DNA of 64,000 bases from Flavobacteriales bacterium (GTDB lineage: Bacteria; Bacteroidota; Bacteroidia; Flavobacteriales_F; PHOS-HE28). The stretch covers positions 62,001 to 126,000 of the forward strand of contig JADIYA010000010.1 of assembly GCA_016705545.1 (NCBI GenBank), read 5' to 3'. The notes beneath the pieces were generated by a model. The model saw nothing but the letters and a program-made list of their open reading frames with translations. It had not been told where the DNA came from and did no database searches. Made by a program: the position numbers and the translations under genes. Shown piece by piece: positions 43,901 to 52,492 of the stretch (its first letter is position 1; each line of letters opens with the position of its first letter).

Positions 43901-45349
43901 GTGACCGCACACCGAACGGCAAGGCTTCCATCCATCTTCCAAGCGCTGCTGCCCGTGCTGGCGCTCGTGGCGCTGCTCGCGCTGAACGTGCTGGTGTTCG
44001 GCGATAGCGGTCTCGATGGCCCGAACCAGCTGGCATTGCTGTTTGCTGCGGCAATCGCCATCGGCATCGGCCTGTACAACGGATCGTCATTCACCGAACT
44101 GCTGGACCATATCGTGCGAGGGATCACCACGGCGCTCGGCGCCATCCTCATCCTCTTGCTGATCGGGGCATTGGCAGGCACCTGGCTCATCAGCGGCATC
44201 GTGCCGGCCATGATCGATCATGGCTTGGTGCTGCTCTCGCCGAAGGCCTTTCTGGTTGCGGCCTGTGCGGTCTGCTGCGTGGTATCGCTCGCTACCGGAT
44301 CATCGTGGAGCACGGCCGCCACGGTGGGCATCGCGCTCATGGGCATCGGCAAGGCGCTGGGCTTCCACGAAGGCATGGTCGCAGGCGCGGTGATCAGCGG
44401 TGCCTATTTCGGAGACAAGATCAGTCCGCTAAGTGATACCACGAATCTGGCGCCTGCGGTCGCCGGAACAGACCTGTTCACGCATATCCGCTACATGCTC
44501 AATACCACCGTGCCGAGCATCATCATTACACTGGTGGCCTTCCTGTGCATCGGCCTGTTCGCCGCACCCGATGGCGCCATCACGGGCGTGGAGGAATTGC
44601 GCGCTGCTATCCATGGGCGCTTCAGCATCGGCTGGTGGCTGTACCTGGTCCCTGCTTCGGTGGTGCTCATGATCTGGCGGCGCATGCCAGCCTTGCCTGC
44701 CCTCTTCATCGGCATGCTGCTGGGCGCGGCGGCAGCGCTCATCTTCCAGCGCCCATTGCTCATCCATCTCGCAGGCGGCGACTCCTGGCAGCATCTCTAC
44801 AAGGTCATCATCGGCACCATGGGCACAGGCGCCAGCATTGAGACCGGCAATACCACGGTGGATGAGCTGCTCACCGCCAAAGGCATGTTCGGCATGCTCA
44901 AGACGATCTGGCTCATCCTCTGCGCCATGGTCTTCGGCGGTGCCATGGAAGGTGCGGGGCTCTTGCAGCGGCTTGCAGCGGCGATCCTGACGAAGGCGCA
45001 TAGCGATGGATCATTGATCGCAGCCACGGCGGGCAGCTGCGTGCTCGTGAATGCGACGGCTTCGGATCAGTACTTGAGCATCGTGGTGCCGGGTCGCATG
45101 TTCGCGCCGGTTTTCGCTGAGCGCGGGCTGCATCCCAAAGTGCTCAGCCGGACACTTGAGGACAGCGGCACGGTGACAAGTGCACTGGTTCCTTGGAACA
45201 CCTGCGGGGCGTACATGGGCAGTGTGCTCGGCGTGGCCACCATAGCCTACCTGCCATTCTGCTTCTTCAACCTGATCAGCCCATTGATGACGGTGCTGCA
45301 AGGCGCCTTGGGCTGGCGCATCGCGCGCATCGCGAAGCCGGCCGGGTAA
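43901..45349 (+). CDS. NhaC-family Na+/H+ antiporter
   Basis: The product is a polytopic membrane protein (about 482 residues) of the NhaC/ArsB-like superfamily. Diagnostic stretches are ATGSSWSTAATVGIALMGIG, YFGDKISPLSDTTNLAP and GSCVLVNATASDQYLSIVVP. It exchanges cytoplasmic sodium for protons. I start at GTG 43901; a TTG at 43859 in the same frame would add 14 residues without family features. The 265 bp upstream separate it from the divergent secreted-protein gene and would hold both promoters. No regulator is adjacent. Confidence 0.87.
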   Translation: MTAHRTARLPSIFQALLPVLALVALLALNVLVFGDSGLDGPNQLALLFAAAIAIGIGLYNGSSFTELLDHIVRGITTALGAILILLLIGALAGTWLISGIVPAMIDHGLVLLSPKAFLVAACAVCCVVSLATGSSWSTAATVGIALMGIGKALGFHEGMVAGAVISGAYFGDKISPLSDTTNLAPAVAGTDLFTHIRYMLNTTVPSIIITLVAFLCIGLFAAPDGAITGVEELRAAIHGRFSIGWWLYLVPASVVLMIWRRMPALPALFIGMLLGAAAALIFQRPLLIHLAGGDSWQHLYKVIIGTMGTGASIETGNTTVDELLTAKGMFGMLKTIWLILCAMVFGGAMEGAGLLQRLAAAILTKAHSDGSLIAATAGSCVLVNATASDQYLSIVVPGRMFAPVFAERGLHPKVLSRTLEDSGTVTSALVPWNTCGAYMGSVLGVATIAYLPFCFFNLISPLMTVLQGALGWRIARIAKPAG

Positions 45350-45382
45350 CCGCTCGGAGTCCATGGCCGTAGAACCGGCCCG

Positions 45383-46126
45383 ATGAATGTGCCACGAGCG
45401 CTCATCCTATTGGGGGGGCTTACACTGACGATTGCTTGCGCCGCGCAGGCTGATACCCTCCTGCTCGCGGCGGATGAGCATTACGTGATGGGCGATCCCG
45501 GGGAGGACCCCGCGCCCGACCTCAACGCGTACGAACGATACAATCCGGTCACCGCCGGAGACAGTGTTCGGCAATGCAACGGCTTTCCCTGCACGGGGTC
45601 GGTGGAGGACAAGTACCCCGACGGCCGACTGAAGCACAAAGGCTATTACGACAATGGGCTTCTTGTTCTGTACAGGAATTACTACCCGAACGGGCAGCTC
45701 GAACGCGAATTCAAGCGCACGGACGATGTGCGCGCCGTGCAGCGCTCATGGCACGCCAACGGCCAACCGCGCAATGAGATCCGTTACGCTGAAGGACAGG
45801 TGGTGCTTTACAAGGACCATTATATCAACGGCGCGCTGAGGTACACAGAAGAGCGCCAGCGCAATGGCGGTTGCTATACCCGCATGGAGCTTTTCGATGC
45901 GGAGGGGCGGCCGATCAGCACGCTCTTGCTCGCCGATAAAGCCAAGGGCCTCATCGACATCAGCGAGTACCATCCCGGTGGGGCGCTGAAATGCAAGGGC
46001 CGCGCTCGATGCGACAAGCATTCGCTGGAGACCACGCGCATCGGCACCTGGACCTACTTCGATCCCGCCGGCGTGACCGTGCGCCAAGAAGATTACATCG
46101 ATGGCAAGGTGCACGCTGTGCGCTGA
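45383..46126 (+). CDS. Exported MORN-variant (YwqK-like) repeat protein
   Basis: The 247-residue protein has a signal peptide (ALILLGGLTLTIACAAQA) and repeated MORN-type strands of the toxin-antitoxin YwqK class: YPDGRLKHKGYYDNG, YYPNGQLEREF, WHANGQPRNEIRY, YINGALRYTEE, YHPGGALKCKG and TWTYFDPAGVTVRQEDY. Such proteins are common in Bacteroidota and their function is not established. The last cysteine-rich part (CKGRARCDKH) is unusual for the family. It starts 33 bp after the antiporter gene on the same strand and is followed by a strong bidirectional terminator. Confidence 0.78.
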   Translation: MNVPRALILLGGLTLTIACAAQADTLLLAADEHYVMGDPGEDPAPDLNAYERYNPVTAGDSVRQCNGFPCTGSVEDKYPDGRLKHKGYYDNGLLVLYRNYYPNGQLEREFKRTDDVRAVQRSWHANGQPRNEIRYAEGQVVLYKDHYINGALRYTEERQRNGGCYTRMELFDAEGRPISTLLLADKAKGLIDISEYHPGGALKCKGRARCDKHSLETTRIGTWTYFDPAGVTVRQEDYIDGKVHAVR

Positions 46127-46147
46127 ACACGCGAACCGCATGGAATG

Positions 46148-46186
46148 AACGAGCCCCGCGATCATCGCGGGGCTCGTTGCTTGTTT
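46148..46186. terminator. Bidirectional terminator between the YwqK-like gene and dnaK
   Basis: A perfect 14-bp stem AACGAGCCCCGCGA (46148-46161) pairs with 46165-46178 around a 3-nt loop; GCTTGTTT follows on the plus strand. It lies between two convergent genes and could serve both. Confidence 0.85.
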
Positions 46187-46220
46187 CTGGCTGCAAGTCT
46201 CAGGTCGGACAGGTCCGACT

Positions 46221-48122
46221 CTACTTGCTGTCCTTCACTTCCTCGAAATCGACATCCTTCACCTCGGAGTCGGCGGAGCTGGCGTTGCCTGCATTGCCGT
46301 TTCCGTTGGCTTGGGTTTGCTGCGCGGCATTGTACATCTCCTGGCTGGCCGCTTGGAAGGCGGTGTTCAACTCGCCCATGAGCTTCTCGCAGGCATCGGC
46401 GTCTTGCGCCTTATGCGCGTCCTTCAGCCGGCTGAGCGCCTCTTCGATCGGCTTCTTCTTCTCGTCCGGGATCTTCTCGCCGTAATCCTTCAGGCTCTTC
46501 TCGGTCTGGAAGATCAGGCTGTCGGCTGCGTTGAGCTTGTCCACGGTCTCGCGCGCCTTCTTGTCGGCATCGGCATTGGCTTCCGCCTCCTTCTTCATCT
46601 TCTCGATCTCCTCCTTGCTCAAGCCGCTGCTGGCCTCGATGCGGATGCTCTGCTCCTTGCCGGTGGCCTTGTCCTTCGCGCCCACGTGCAGGATGCCGTT
46701 GGCATCGATGTCGAAGGTGACCTCGATCTGCGGTACACCGCGTGGTGCAGGAGGAATGCCATCGAGGTGGAAGCGTCCAATGGTGCGGTTGCCATTGGCC
46801 ATGGGGCGCTCGCCTTGCAATACATGGATCTCCACGCTAGGCTGGCTGTCGCTGGCCGTGCTGAAGGTCTCGCTCTTCTTGGTGGGGATGGTCGTGTTGG
46901 ATTCGATCAACTTGGTCATCACACCACCCATGGTCTCGATGCCCAGGCTAAGCGGGGTCACGTCGAGCAGGAGCACATCCTTCACATCGCCGGTGAGCAC
47001 GCCGCCTTGGATCGCGGCGCCGATGGCCACGACCTCATCGGGGTTCACGCCTTTGCTGGGCTCCTTGCCGAAGAACTTCTTCACGGCATCCTGGATAGCC
47101 GGAATGCGGGTGCTCCCGCCCACCAGGATCACCTCATCGATGTCGGTGGTCTTGAGGCCGGCGTTCTTCAATGCGCTCTCGCAAGGGGCGATGGTGCGCT
47201 TGATGAGGCTGTCGGCGAGCTGCTCGAACTTGGCGCGGGTGAGGCTGCGCACCAAGTGCTGTGGGATGCCATCCACCGGCATGATGTAGGGCAGGTTGAT
47301 CTCGCTGCTGGTGGTGGAGCTGAGCTCGATTTTCGCTTTCTCAGCGGCCTCCTTCAACCGCTGCAGGGCCATGGGGTCCTTGCGCAGGTCGATGTTGAAT
47401 TGGCCTTTGAACTCATCGGCCAGCCAGTCGATGATCACCTGGTCGAAGTCATCACCGCCCAGGTGCGTGTCGCCGTCGGTGCTCTTCACCTCGAAGACGC
47501 CATCGCCCAGTTCGAGCACGCTCACGTCGTGCGTTCCGCCGCCGCAGTCGAACACCACGATCTTCTGGTCCTTGTGCTTCTTATCCAGACCGTAGGCGAG
47601 GGCTGCCGCAGTGGGCTCGTTGATGATCCGGCGCACTTTCAGGCCAGCGATCTCCCCGGCTTCCTTGGTGGCTTGGCGCTGCGCGTCGTTGAAGTAGGCG
47701 GGCACGGTGATCACGGCCTCGCTCACGGTGGTGCCGAGGTAATCCTCGGCGGTCTTCTTCATCTTCTGCAGGATCATGGCGCTGATCTCCTGCGGGGTGA
47801 AATGCCGGTCTCCGATGGCCACGCGCGGGGTGTTGCTCGCGCCGCGCTCCACCGTGTAGGGCATGCGGCTGATCTCCTTCGCGCACTCATCGAAGGAATT
47901 GCCCATGAATCGCTTGATGGAGGAGATGGTGTTCTTCGGGTTGGTAATGGCCTGGCGCTTGGCGGGGTCGCCCACTTTGCGCTCGCCGCCCTCTACGAAG
48001 GCCACGATGCTGGGCGTGGTGCGCTTGCCCTCGCTATTGGCGATCACCACAGGCTCGTTGCCCTCCATCACGGAGACACAGCTGTTGGTGGTACCCAAGT
48101 CGATGCCGATGATCTTGCTCAT
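46221..48122 (-). CDS. dnaK: Molecular chaperone DnaK (Hsp70)
   Basis: The 633-residue protein has the full Hsp70 set: N-terminal IGIDLGTTNSCVSVMEG, the phosphate-2 motif VVFDCGGGTHDVSVLELG (usually FDLGGGTFD; here Cys and His replace Leu and Phe), and ILVGGSTRIPAIQDAVKKFF. The hydrophobic linker DVLLLDVTPLSLGIET leads to the substrate-binding domain and a helical lid ending EVKDVDFEEVKD. It is a single gene: no grpE or dnaJ adjoins it, as is usual in many Bacteroidota. A cytoplasmic folding and stress-response role is certain for the family. No CIRCE element is seen in the 163 bp upstream. Confidence 0.95.
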   Translation of the reverse strand: MSKIIGIDLGTTNSCVSVMEGNEPVVIANSEGKRTTPSIVAFVEGGERKVGDPAKRQAITNPKNTISSIKRFMGNSFDECAKEISRMPYTVERGASNTPRVAIGDRHFTPQEISAMILQKMKKTAEDYLGTTVSEAVITVPAYFNDAQRQATKEAGEIAGLKVRRIINEPTAAALAYGLDKKHKDQKIVVFDCGGGTHDVSVLELGDGVFEVKSTDGDTHLGGDDFDQVIIDWLADEFKGQFNIDLRKDPMALQRLKEAAEKAKIELSSTTSSEINLPYIMPVDGIPQHLVRSLTRAKFEQLADSLIKRTIAPCESALKNAGLKTTDIDEVILVGGSTRIPAIQDAVKKFFGKEPSKGVNPDEVVAIGAAIQGGVLTGDVKDVLLLDVTPLSLGIETMGGVMTKLIESNTTIPTKKSETFSTASDSQPSVEIHVLQGERPMANGNRTIGRFHLDGIPPAPRGVPQIEVTFDIDANGILHVGAKDKATGKEQSIRIEASSGLSKEEIEKMKKEAEANADADKKARETVDKLNAADSLIFQTEKSLKDYGEKIPDEKKKPIEEALSRLKDAHKAQDADACEKLMGELNTAFQAASQEMYNAAQQTQANGNGNAGNASSADSEVKDVDFEEVKDSK

Positions 48123-48285
48123 GTGTACGCGCCGAGGTCTGGCGCCGGTGTTGGTTTGTAGGACTGGTTTTTCAGCGGCGCGGCAGGATCAACCACCATG
48201 CCACTGGACAAGAAGGGGAAGAAGCTGCCATGATGCGCCGAAAGACCCGCCACCGGGGGCTACGAAACGCTGTCACCTTGGCATG

Positions 48286-49374
48286 TCAGGGGCAGACAAA
48301 GCCATCCTGGGGCGAGCAGAAGCGCAAGTCGCCCGTATAGTTGCCGTCAATCAGTTCATTGAAGGACTGCGTGCTCAAGCGCTTCCCTCGGGTGGTCTTC
48401 TCATACCGACTGCCCCAAACACCAATGGCGTTCTCCAAGTTGCTGTACGCAGGCCTATCGTTCACGATGCCGGTAACGGGCTCGGTGAGGGTCAAGTAGG
48501 TGTGGAGGTCGTCGTTGGCCACAGAGACTACGAAGTCGATTCCCCGGAAAATTCGGCGATCCACGTTCTGCCAGCCCGATTGGCTCTTGATCTGGCTTTC
48601 CACAGCGCTGTAAAAGATCTCGCCGGAAAGGCGCACAGCCATGTCCTCATTCACGAAGGACGAGACCTTCGGGGAGCCGATCTTCTGGCTGATGCTGCGG
48701 GCCACGGTGTCCGTTCCGGTTACTTCATCGTATCGGAACTTCCACTCCACCACGAAACGCTTGCAATCGGCTCGTGAGGTCCAGTTGAACTCGTAATCCG
48801 AATAGCTGTTGCCCGCTGTGTTACGCAGGGCAACGCGCGCGCCATTGGCCACGGTATCCTGATCCACGGGGTCCACCTTGAAGTCATTGGTGATCGGGGT
48901 CTCGGCCGTGACGGTCTTGCCGTTCACATTCAGCACCAGCCGGTAGCTGTCGTCCTGCCAGAGGAACATCCGTACTCCGAGGTTGCTGGCGGGTATCGAC
49001 TGGGTATAGGGTGTCACGAAGTACTTGAGCTTCTGCACTGGTGAATAGAAAGTGCCCGGCTCGCGGTTCTGCACCAAGGAATCGAGCAGCGGGAAGGAAT
49101 CGAGCACCGCACCGGAGCTGCTCACCCGGAACACCTTGGCGTAGGAGATGGCCTCACCACTGTACTCGCTGCTATCACGCACTTGGGCCATGTCGAGGGC
49201 GTTGCCAGTGCCCAAGAAGGCTTTGTTCACCTTCACGAAATGCACGGAGTCCTTCTGGTTCAACAGCCCGTAAACGATGGTGATGTCCTTGTAAGGCTCA
49301 TTGATGTCGAGCTCAGTGCTGCAAGCGGTGAGCAAGGAGGCGGCCAGGAGCGCGAAGGGGATTGAACGGTGCAT
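48286..49374 (-). CDS. DUF4249-like outer-surface lipoprotein
   Basis: Start at 49374 gives MHRSIPFALLAASLLTAC, a lipoprotein signal with the cysteine at residue 18; the frame is open to 49587 but overlaps the divergent panB gene. The 362-residue product resembles DUF4249 lipoproteins of Bacteroidota (CSTELDINEPYKDITIVYGL, then a beta-rich body with RLVLNVNGKTVTAETPITND and a C-terminal pair of cysteines in FCSPQDGFVC). Such genes often accompany TonB-dependent receptors, but none is nearby. Function unknown. Confidence 0.72.
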   Translation of the reverse strand: MHRSIPFALLAASLLTACSTELDINEPYKDITIVYGLLNQKDSVHFVKVNKAFLGTGNALDMAQVRDSSEYSGEAISYAKVFRVSSSGAVLDSFPLLDSLVQNREPGTFYSPVQKLKYFVTPYTQSIPASNLGVRMFLWQDDSYRLVLNVNGKTVTAETPITNDFKVDPVDQDTVANGARVALRNTAGNSYSDYEFNWTSRADCKRFVVEWKFRYDEVTGTDTVARSISQKIGSPKVSSFVNEDMAVRLSGEIFYSAVESQIKSQSGWQNVDRRIFRGIDFVVSVANDDLHTYLTLTEPVTGIVNDRPAYSNLENAIGVWGSRYEKTTRGKRLSTQSFNELIDGNYTGDLRFCSPQDGFVCP

Positions 49375-49498
49375 GCGTTTGCCGATGGAGGCGGCCAAAG
49401 ATAGCCGGGCGATCTTCGGAGGCTGCGCGGCTTGACCAACGGCCAGCTGCGGGCCATGAGCGGCGCGGGCTAGCTTTCGCCACCCATCCAATGGAAGC

Positions 49499-50317
49499 AT
49501 GAGCACCGGATCCGCCGACGCCAAGCGCGTCACCACGCACACCTTGCAGGAAATGAAGTCCGGAGGCGTGCCCATCGCCATGCTCACGGCCTATGATTAC
49601 TCGCTCGCGCGCCTAGTCGATGCGGCGGGCATCGATGTGATCCTGGTGGGCGACAGCGCCAGCAACGTGATGGCCGGGCACGAGACTACGCTGCCAATCA
49701 CGCTTGATCAGATGATCTACCATGCAGGCGCCGTGGTGCGCGGCTGCCAGCGGGCACTGATCGTGGTCGACCTGCCCTTCGGCACCTATCAAGGCAACAC
49801 CAAGGGTGCGCTCAACAGCGCCATCCGCATCATGAAGGAGAGTGGCGCGCATGCCGTGAAGCTCGAGGGCGGGCGCGAGGTGATCGGCTCTGTCGAGCGG
49901 ATCCTAACAGCGGGCATCCCCGTGATGGGCCATCTCGGACTCACGCCGCAGAGCATCTACAAATTCGGCACGTACGTGGTGCGCGCCAAAGAGGAGATGG
50001 AAGCGCAGCGCTTGCGCGAGGATGCCAAGCTCTTGGAAGAGGCCGGTTGCTTCGCGTTGGTGCTCGAGAAGATCCCGGCCAGGCTCGCGGAAGAGGTGGC
50101 TAAGAGCGTGAGCATTCCCGTGATCGGCATCGGCGCGGGCGGCGGTGTCGATGGCCAGGTGCTGGTGCTGCACGACATGCTGGGCATCAACAAGGAATTC
50201 AATCCGCGCTTCCTGCGGCGCTATGCTGATCTGCACACGGTGATTTCCGATGCCGTGGGCGGCTACGTGCGCGATGTGCGCAGCAAGGATTTCCCCAGCG
50301 CGAAAGAGCAGTATTGA
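49499..50317 (+). CDS. panB: 3-methyl-2-oxobutanoate hydroxymethyltransferase (pantothenate biosynthesis)
   Basis: The 272-residue enzyme transfers a hydroxymethyl group from methylene-tetrahydrofolate to 2-oxoisovalerate to make ketopantoate. PanB signatures are all present: MLTAYDYSLARLVDAAGIDV, LVGDSASNVMAGHETTLPIT, VVDLPFGTYQ, AVKLEGG, MGHLGLTPQS and IPVIGIGAGGGVDGQVLVLHDMLG. The metal ligands (Asp in VGDS, Asp in VDLPF) and the catalytic Glu (VLEKIP) can be seen. No other pantothenate gene adjoins it. It is divergent from the DUF4249-like gene with 124 bp between starts. Confidence 0.95.
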   Translation: MSTGSADAKRVTTHTLQEMKSGGVPIAMLTAYDYSLARLVDAAGIDVILVGDSASNVMAGHETTLPITLDQMIYHAGAVVRGCQRALIVVDLPFGTYQGNTKGALNSAIRIMKESGAHAVKLEGGREVIGSVERILTAGIPVMGHLGLTPQSIYKFGTYVVRAKEEMEAQRLREDAKLLEEAGCFALVLEKIPARLAEEVAKSVSIPVIGIGAGGGVDGQVLVLHDMLGINKEFNPRFLRRYADLHTVISDAVGGYVRDVRSKDFPSAKEQY

Positions 50318-50323
50318 TCTTTT

Positions 50324-50366
50324 CATTCCGGGCTGTCAACCCGGCCTTGAGCCGGGGACCGGAATC
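50324..50366. repeat. REP-like extragenic palindrome between panB and the pseudouridine synthase gene
   Basis: ATTCCGG (50325-50331) is repeated inverted as CCGGAAT (50360-50366). Inside are two small alternative stems: CCGGG/CCCGG (50328-50332 with 50340-50344) and CCGGC/GCCGG (50341-50345 with 50351-50355). It may act as a terminator for panB; there is no T-tract after it. Confidence 0.5.
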
Positions 50367-50375
50367 GCTCGAATC

Positions 50376-51059
50376 ATGGACCCATCATCGATCCCGGTTC
50401 TCTTCTGCGATCAGTGGCTGCTTGCCGTATGCAAGCCTGCAGGCATGCCCGTGCAAGCCGATCCCACCGGCGATGAGGATTTGCTCTCGCTGTTGCGGCG
50501 CGAGCGCAAGGAGCTTGCGCTGGAACTCGCGCACCGCATCGATCGGCCCGTGAGCGGGGTGGTGCTGCTCGCGCGAACCGCTGAGGCCAATAGCGCCCTG
50601 CAAGCGCTCTTCCGCGAACGGCGGTTTGAGAAGCGCTATTGGGCCATTGTTGAAGGCCAGGTTCAGGAGAGGGGCTCCGTGGTTTTGGTGCACCGGCTCG
50701 CGCAGGATGCTCGCAATCGGAAAGCACGCGTGAGCGAAGTGCAAGGCGATGAGGCTTCGCGCACGCAGGTGCAGGTGCTAGCACGAGGCGATCGATACAC
50801 GTTGGTGGAGTGCATGCCCGAAGGCGGTGCCTTCCATCAGATCCGAGCGCAGCTCGCGGCTTGGGGCCATCCGATCAAGGGTGACGTGAAGTATGGGGCG
50901 CGAAGAGGGGAGAAGGACAGGAGCATCGGGCTGCATGCGCGCGAGATCCGATTCGTGCATCCGTTCACCGGAATGGACATGCGGATCATGGCCCAAGCTC
51001 CGCAGCAAGGGATCTGGCCTGTGCTGTGCGCGGCAGCAGGCCTTGCACCTTCGGAATGA
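50376..51059 (+). CDS. RluA-family RNA pseudouridine synthase
   Basis: With the ATG at 50376 the product is 227 residues, a short RluA-type enzyme without an S4 domain. The catalytic motif is AHRIDRPVSGVVLLAR (HRxD, Asp catalytic) and the conserved downstream parts are FRERRFEKRYWAIVEG and GGAFHQIRAQLAAWGHPIKG. It isomerises a uridine in rRNA or tRNA; the size and lack of S4 fit TruC/RluA-like enzymes, but the target base is not decidable. An in-frame start upstream at 50250 would run through panB and has no family similarity. Confidence 0.9.
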   Translation: MDPSSIPVLFCDQWLLAVCKPAGMPVQADPTGDEDLLSLLRRERKELALELAHRIDRPVSGVVLLARTAEANSALQALFRERRFEKRYWAIVEGQVQERGSVVLVHRLAQDARNRKARVSEVQGDEASRTQVQVLARGDRYTLVECMPEGGAFHQIRAQLAAWGHPIKGDVKYGARRGEKDRSIGLHAREIRFVHPFTGMDMRIMAQAPQQGIWPVLCAAAGLAPSE

Positions 51060-51077
51060 GCGGCTACCTTGCCGCTC

Positions 51078-52490
51078 ATGAAGCACCTCATACTGTTCTT
51101 GGCCTTGCTCTCTGCGCACGGGCTGCGTGCGCAAGTGCTCATCAGCGATTCGCTGATCTCCTCGTTCACCATCGCTGAGTTGGCCGATCAAGGCATCGCT
51201 GGTGCCGACAACGACATTGAGACCTATCGTATCGTGTACCACACCGTGGATCCCTTCGGGCAGCCCACCGTTGCCAGCGCGGCGGTGGCGCTTCCGGTGA
51301 ACACGCCTTGCACGCACGCCATGGCGGCATACATGCACGGCACCGTGCTGAACCGCGAAGGCGTGCCCTCACGCCTCAGTGATGAGATCGTCGTGGCATA
51401 CTACCTCAGCGCATTCCGCTATGTGGCCGTACTGCCCGACTACCTCGGCCTCGGCGACAGCCCGGGACCGCATCCGTACATGCACGCTGCGAGTGAGGCT
51501 ACTGCTGGCCGCGATGCGCTGCGTGCCGCGCGGGAATTGTGCGCAACGAAGGGCGTTGAGTTGAATGGCCAGCTCTTCCTGACCGGTTACTCGCAAGGGG
51601 GGCACGCGTGCATGGCCACGCACAAGCTCTTGCAGGAATCGCATGCCGATGAATTCACCGTCACTGCGGCCGCGCCGTGCAGCGGACCATACGATGCCAG
51701 CGGTGTGCAGGCCGAAGTGATCATCGCCGATGAGCCCTATCCTGCGCCGTACTACCTGCCGTACGTGCTCCTCTCATACGGATATGTGTACCCGTGGCTC
51801 TACGACGAGGTGAGCGAAGTGGTGCAAGAGCCTTGGGCCACGGAGTTGCCGCCGCTCTTCCAGGGAAACAACGGCTCCGGTGTCGTCGATGACATCATGC
51901 CCGGGATCCCCAACCAGATCCTGGTTCCCACTATGCTGCAAGCCTTCATCGATGATCCGGATCATCCCTTCCGCCAGGCGCTGCGCGATAACGACCTCTA
52001 TGACTGGACGCCCCAGTCGCGCTTGCGCATGTTCTACTGCGATGCCGACGACCACGTTTTCTTCCAGAACAGCATCGTGGCGCGCGATGCCATGCAGGCC
52101 AATGGCGCTCCCGATGTGCAGGCCGTTAGCGCTGGCGTCGGTCTCGATCACAACGGCTGCGCCTTCCCAGCGCTGCTCTTGGCGAAGGGCGTGTTCGATG
52201 CCCTGCAATGGCCCTGCGGAGGAATCGGTATCGCGGAGCAGGAGAACGACCGCTGGAGCATCGCGCCCAATCCGGCGAGCGATCTTGTGCGGATCTCTCG
52301 CGCCGCACCGGATGGCACCGCATCATTCAGGTTGATCGCTTCCGATGGACGTTCGCTGCTCCATGGCGTCATGCCCGATGGTGCATCAGGGTCGTGGATC
52401 GATGCCTCTTCGGTTCCGCCAGGCCTATATCTGATCGAACTGGTTGATCATCGTGGACGCGCAGCGCTGCGCGTTGCGGTGGAGCGCTGA
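51078..52490 (+). CDS. Secreted alpha/beta hydrolase (lipase-like) with T9SS sorting domain
   Basis: The 470-residue protein has a signal peptide (HLILFLALLSAHGLRAQ) and a hydrolase core of the fungal-lipase / LipA-like secretory lipase kind: VAVLPDYLGLGDSPG, then the nucleophile elbow GYSQG with Ser172. A late HNGCAFP could hold the catalytic His. It ends in a T9SS type A domain (RWSIAPNPASDLVRI to ALRVAVER), so it is exported to the surface or medium. The stop lies 2 bp from that of the convergent priA gene. Substrate unknown: ester or peptide bonds are both possible. Confidence 0.83.
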   Translation: MKHLILFLALLSAHGLRAQVLISDSLISSFTIAELADQGIAGADNDIETYRIVYHTVDPFGQPTVASAAVALPVNTPCTHAMAAYMHGTVLNREGVPSRLSDEIVVAYYLSAFRYVAVLPDYLGLGDSPGPHPYMHAASEATAGRDALRAARELCATKGVELNGQLFLTGYSQGGHACMATHKLLQESHADEFTVTAAAPCSGPYDASGVQAEVIIADEPYPAPYYLPYVLLSYGYVYPWLYDEVSEVVQEPWATELPPLFQGNNGSGVVDDIMPGIPNQILVPTMLQAFIDDPDHPFRQALRDNDLYDWTPQSRLRMFYCDADDHVFFQNSIVARDAMQANGAPDVQAVSAGVGLDHNGCAFPALLLAKGVFDALQWPCGGIGIAEQENDRWSIAPNPASDLVRISRAAPDGTASFRLIASDGRSLLHGVMPDGASGSWIDASSVPPGLYLIELVDHRGRAALRVAVER

Positions 52491-52492
52491 GC

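Noticed and set aside
46311..48161. 616-codon open frame on the plus strand across dnaK
   Set aside because: Pure antisense of dnaK with no family features.
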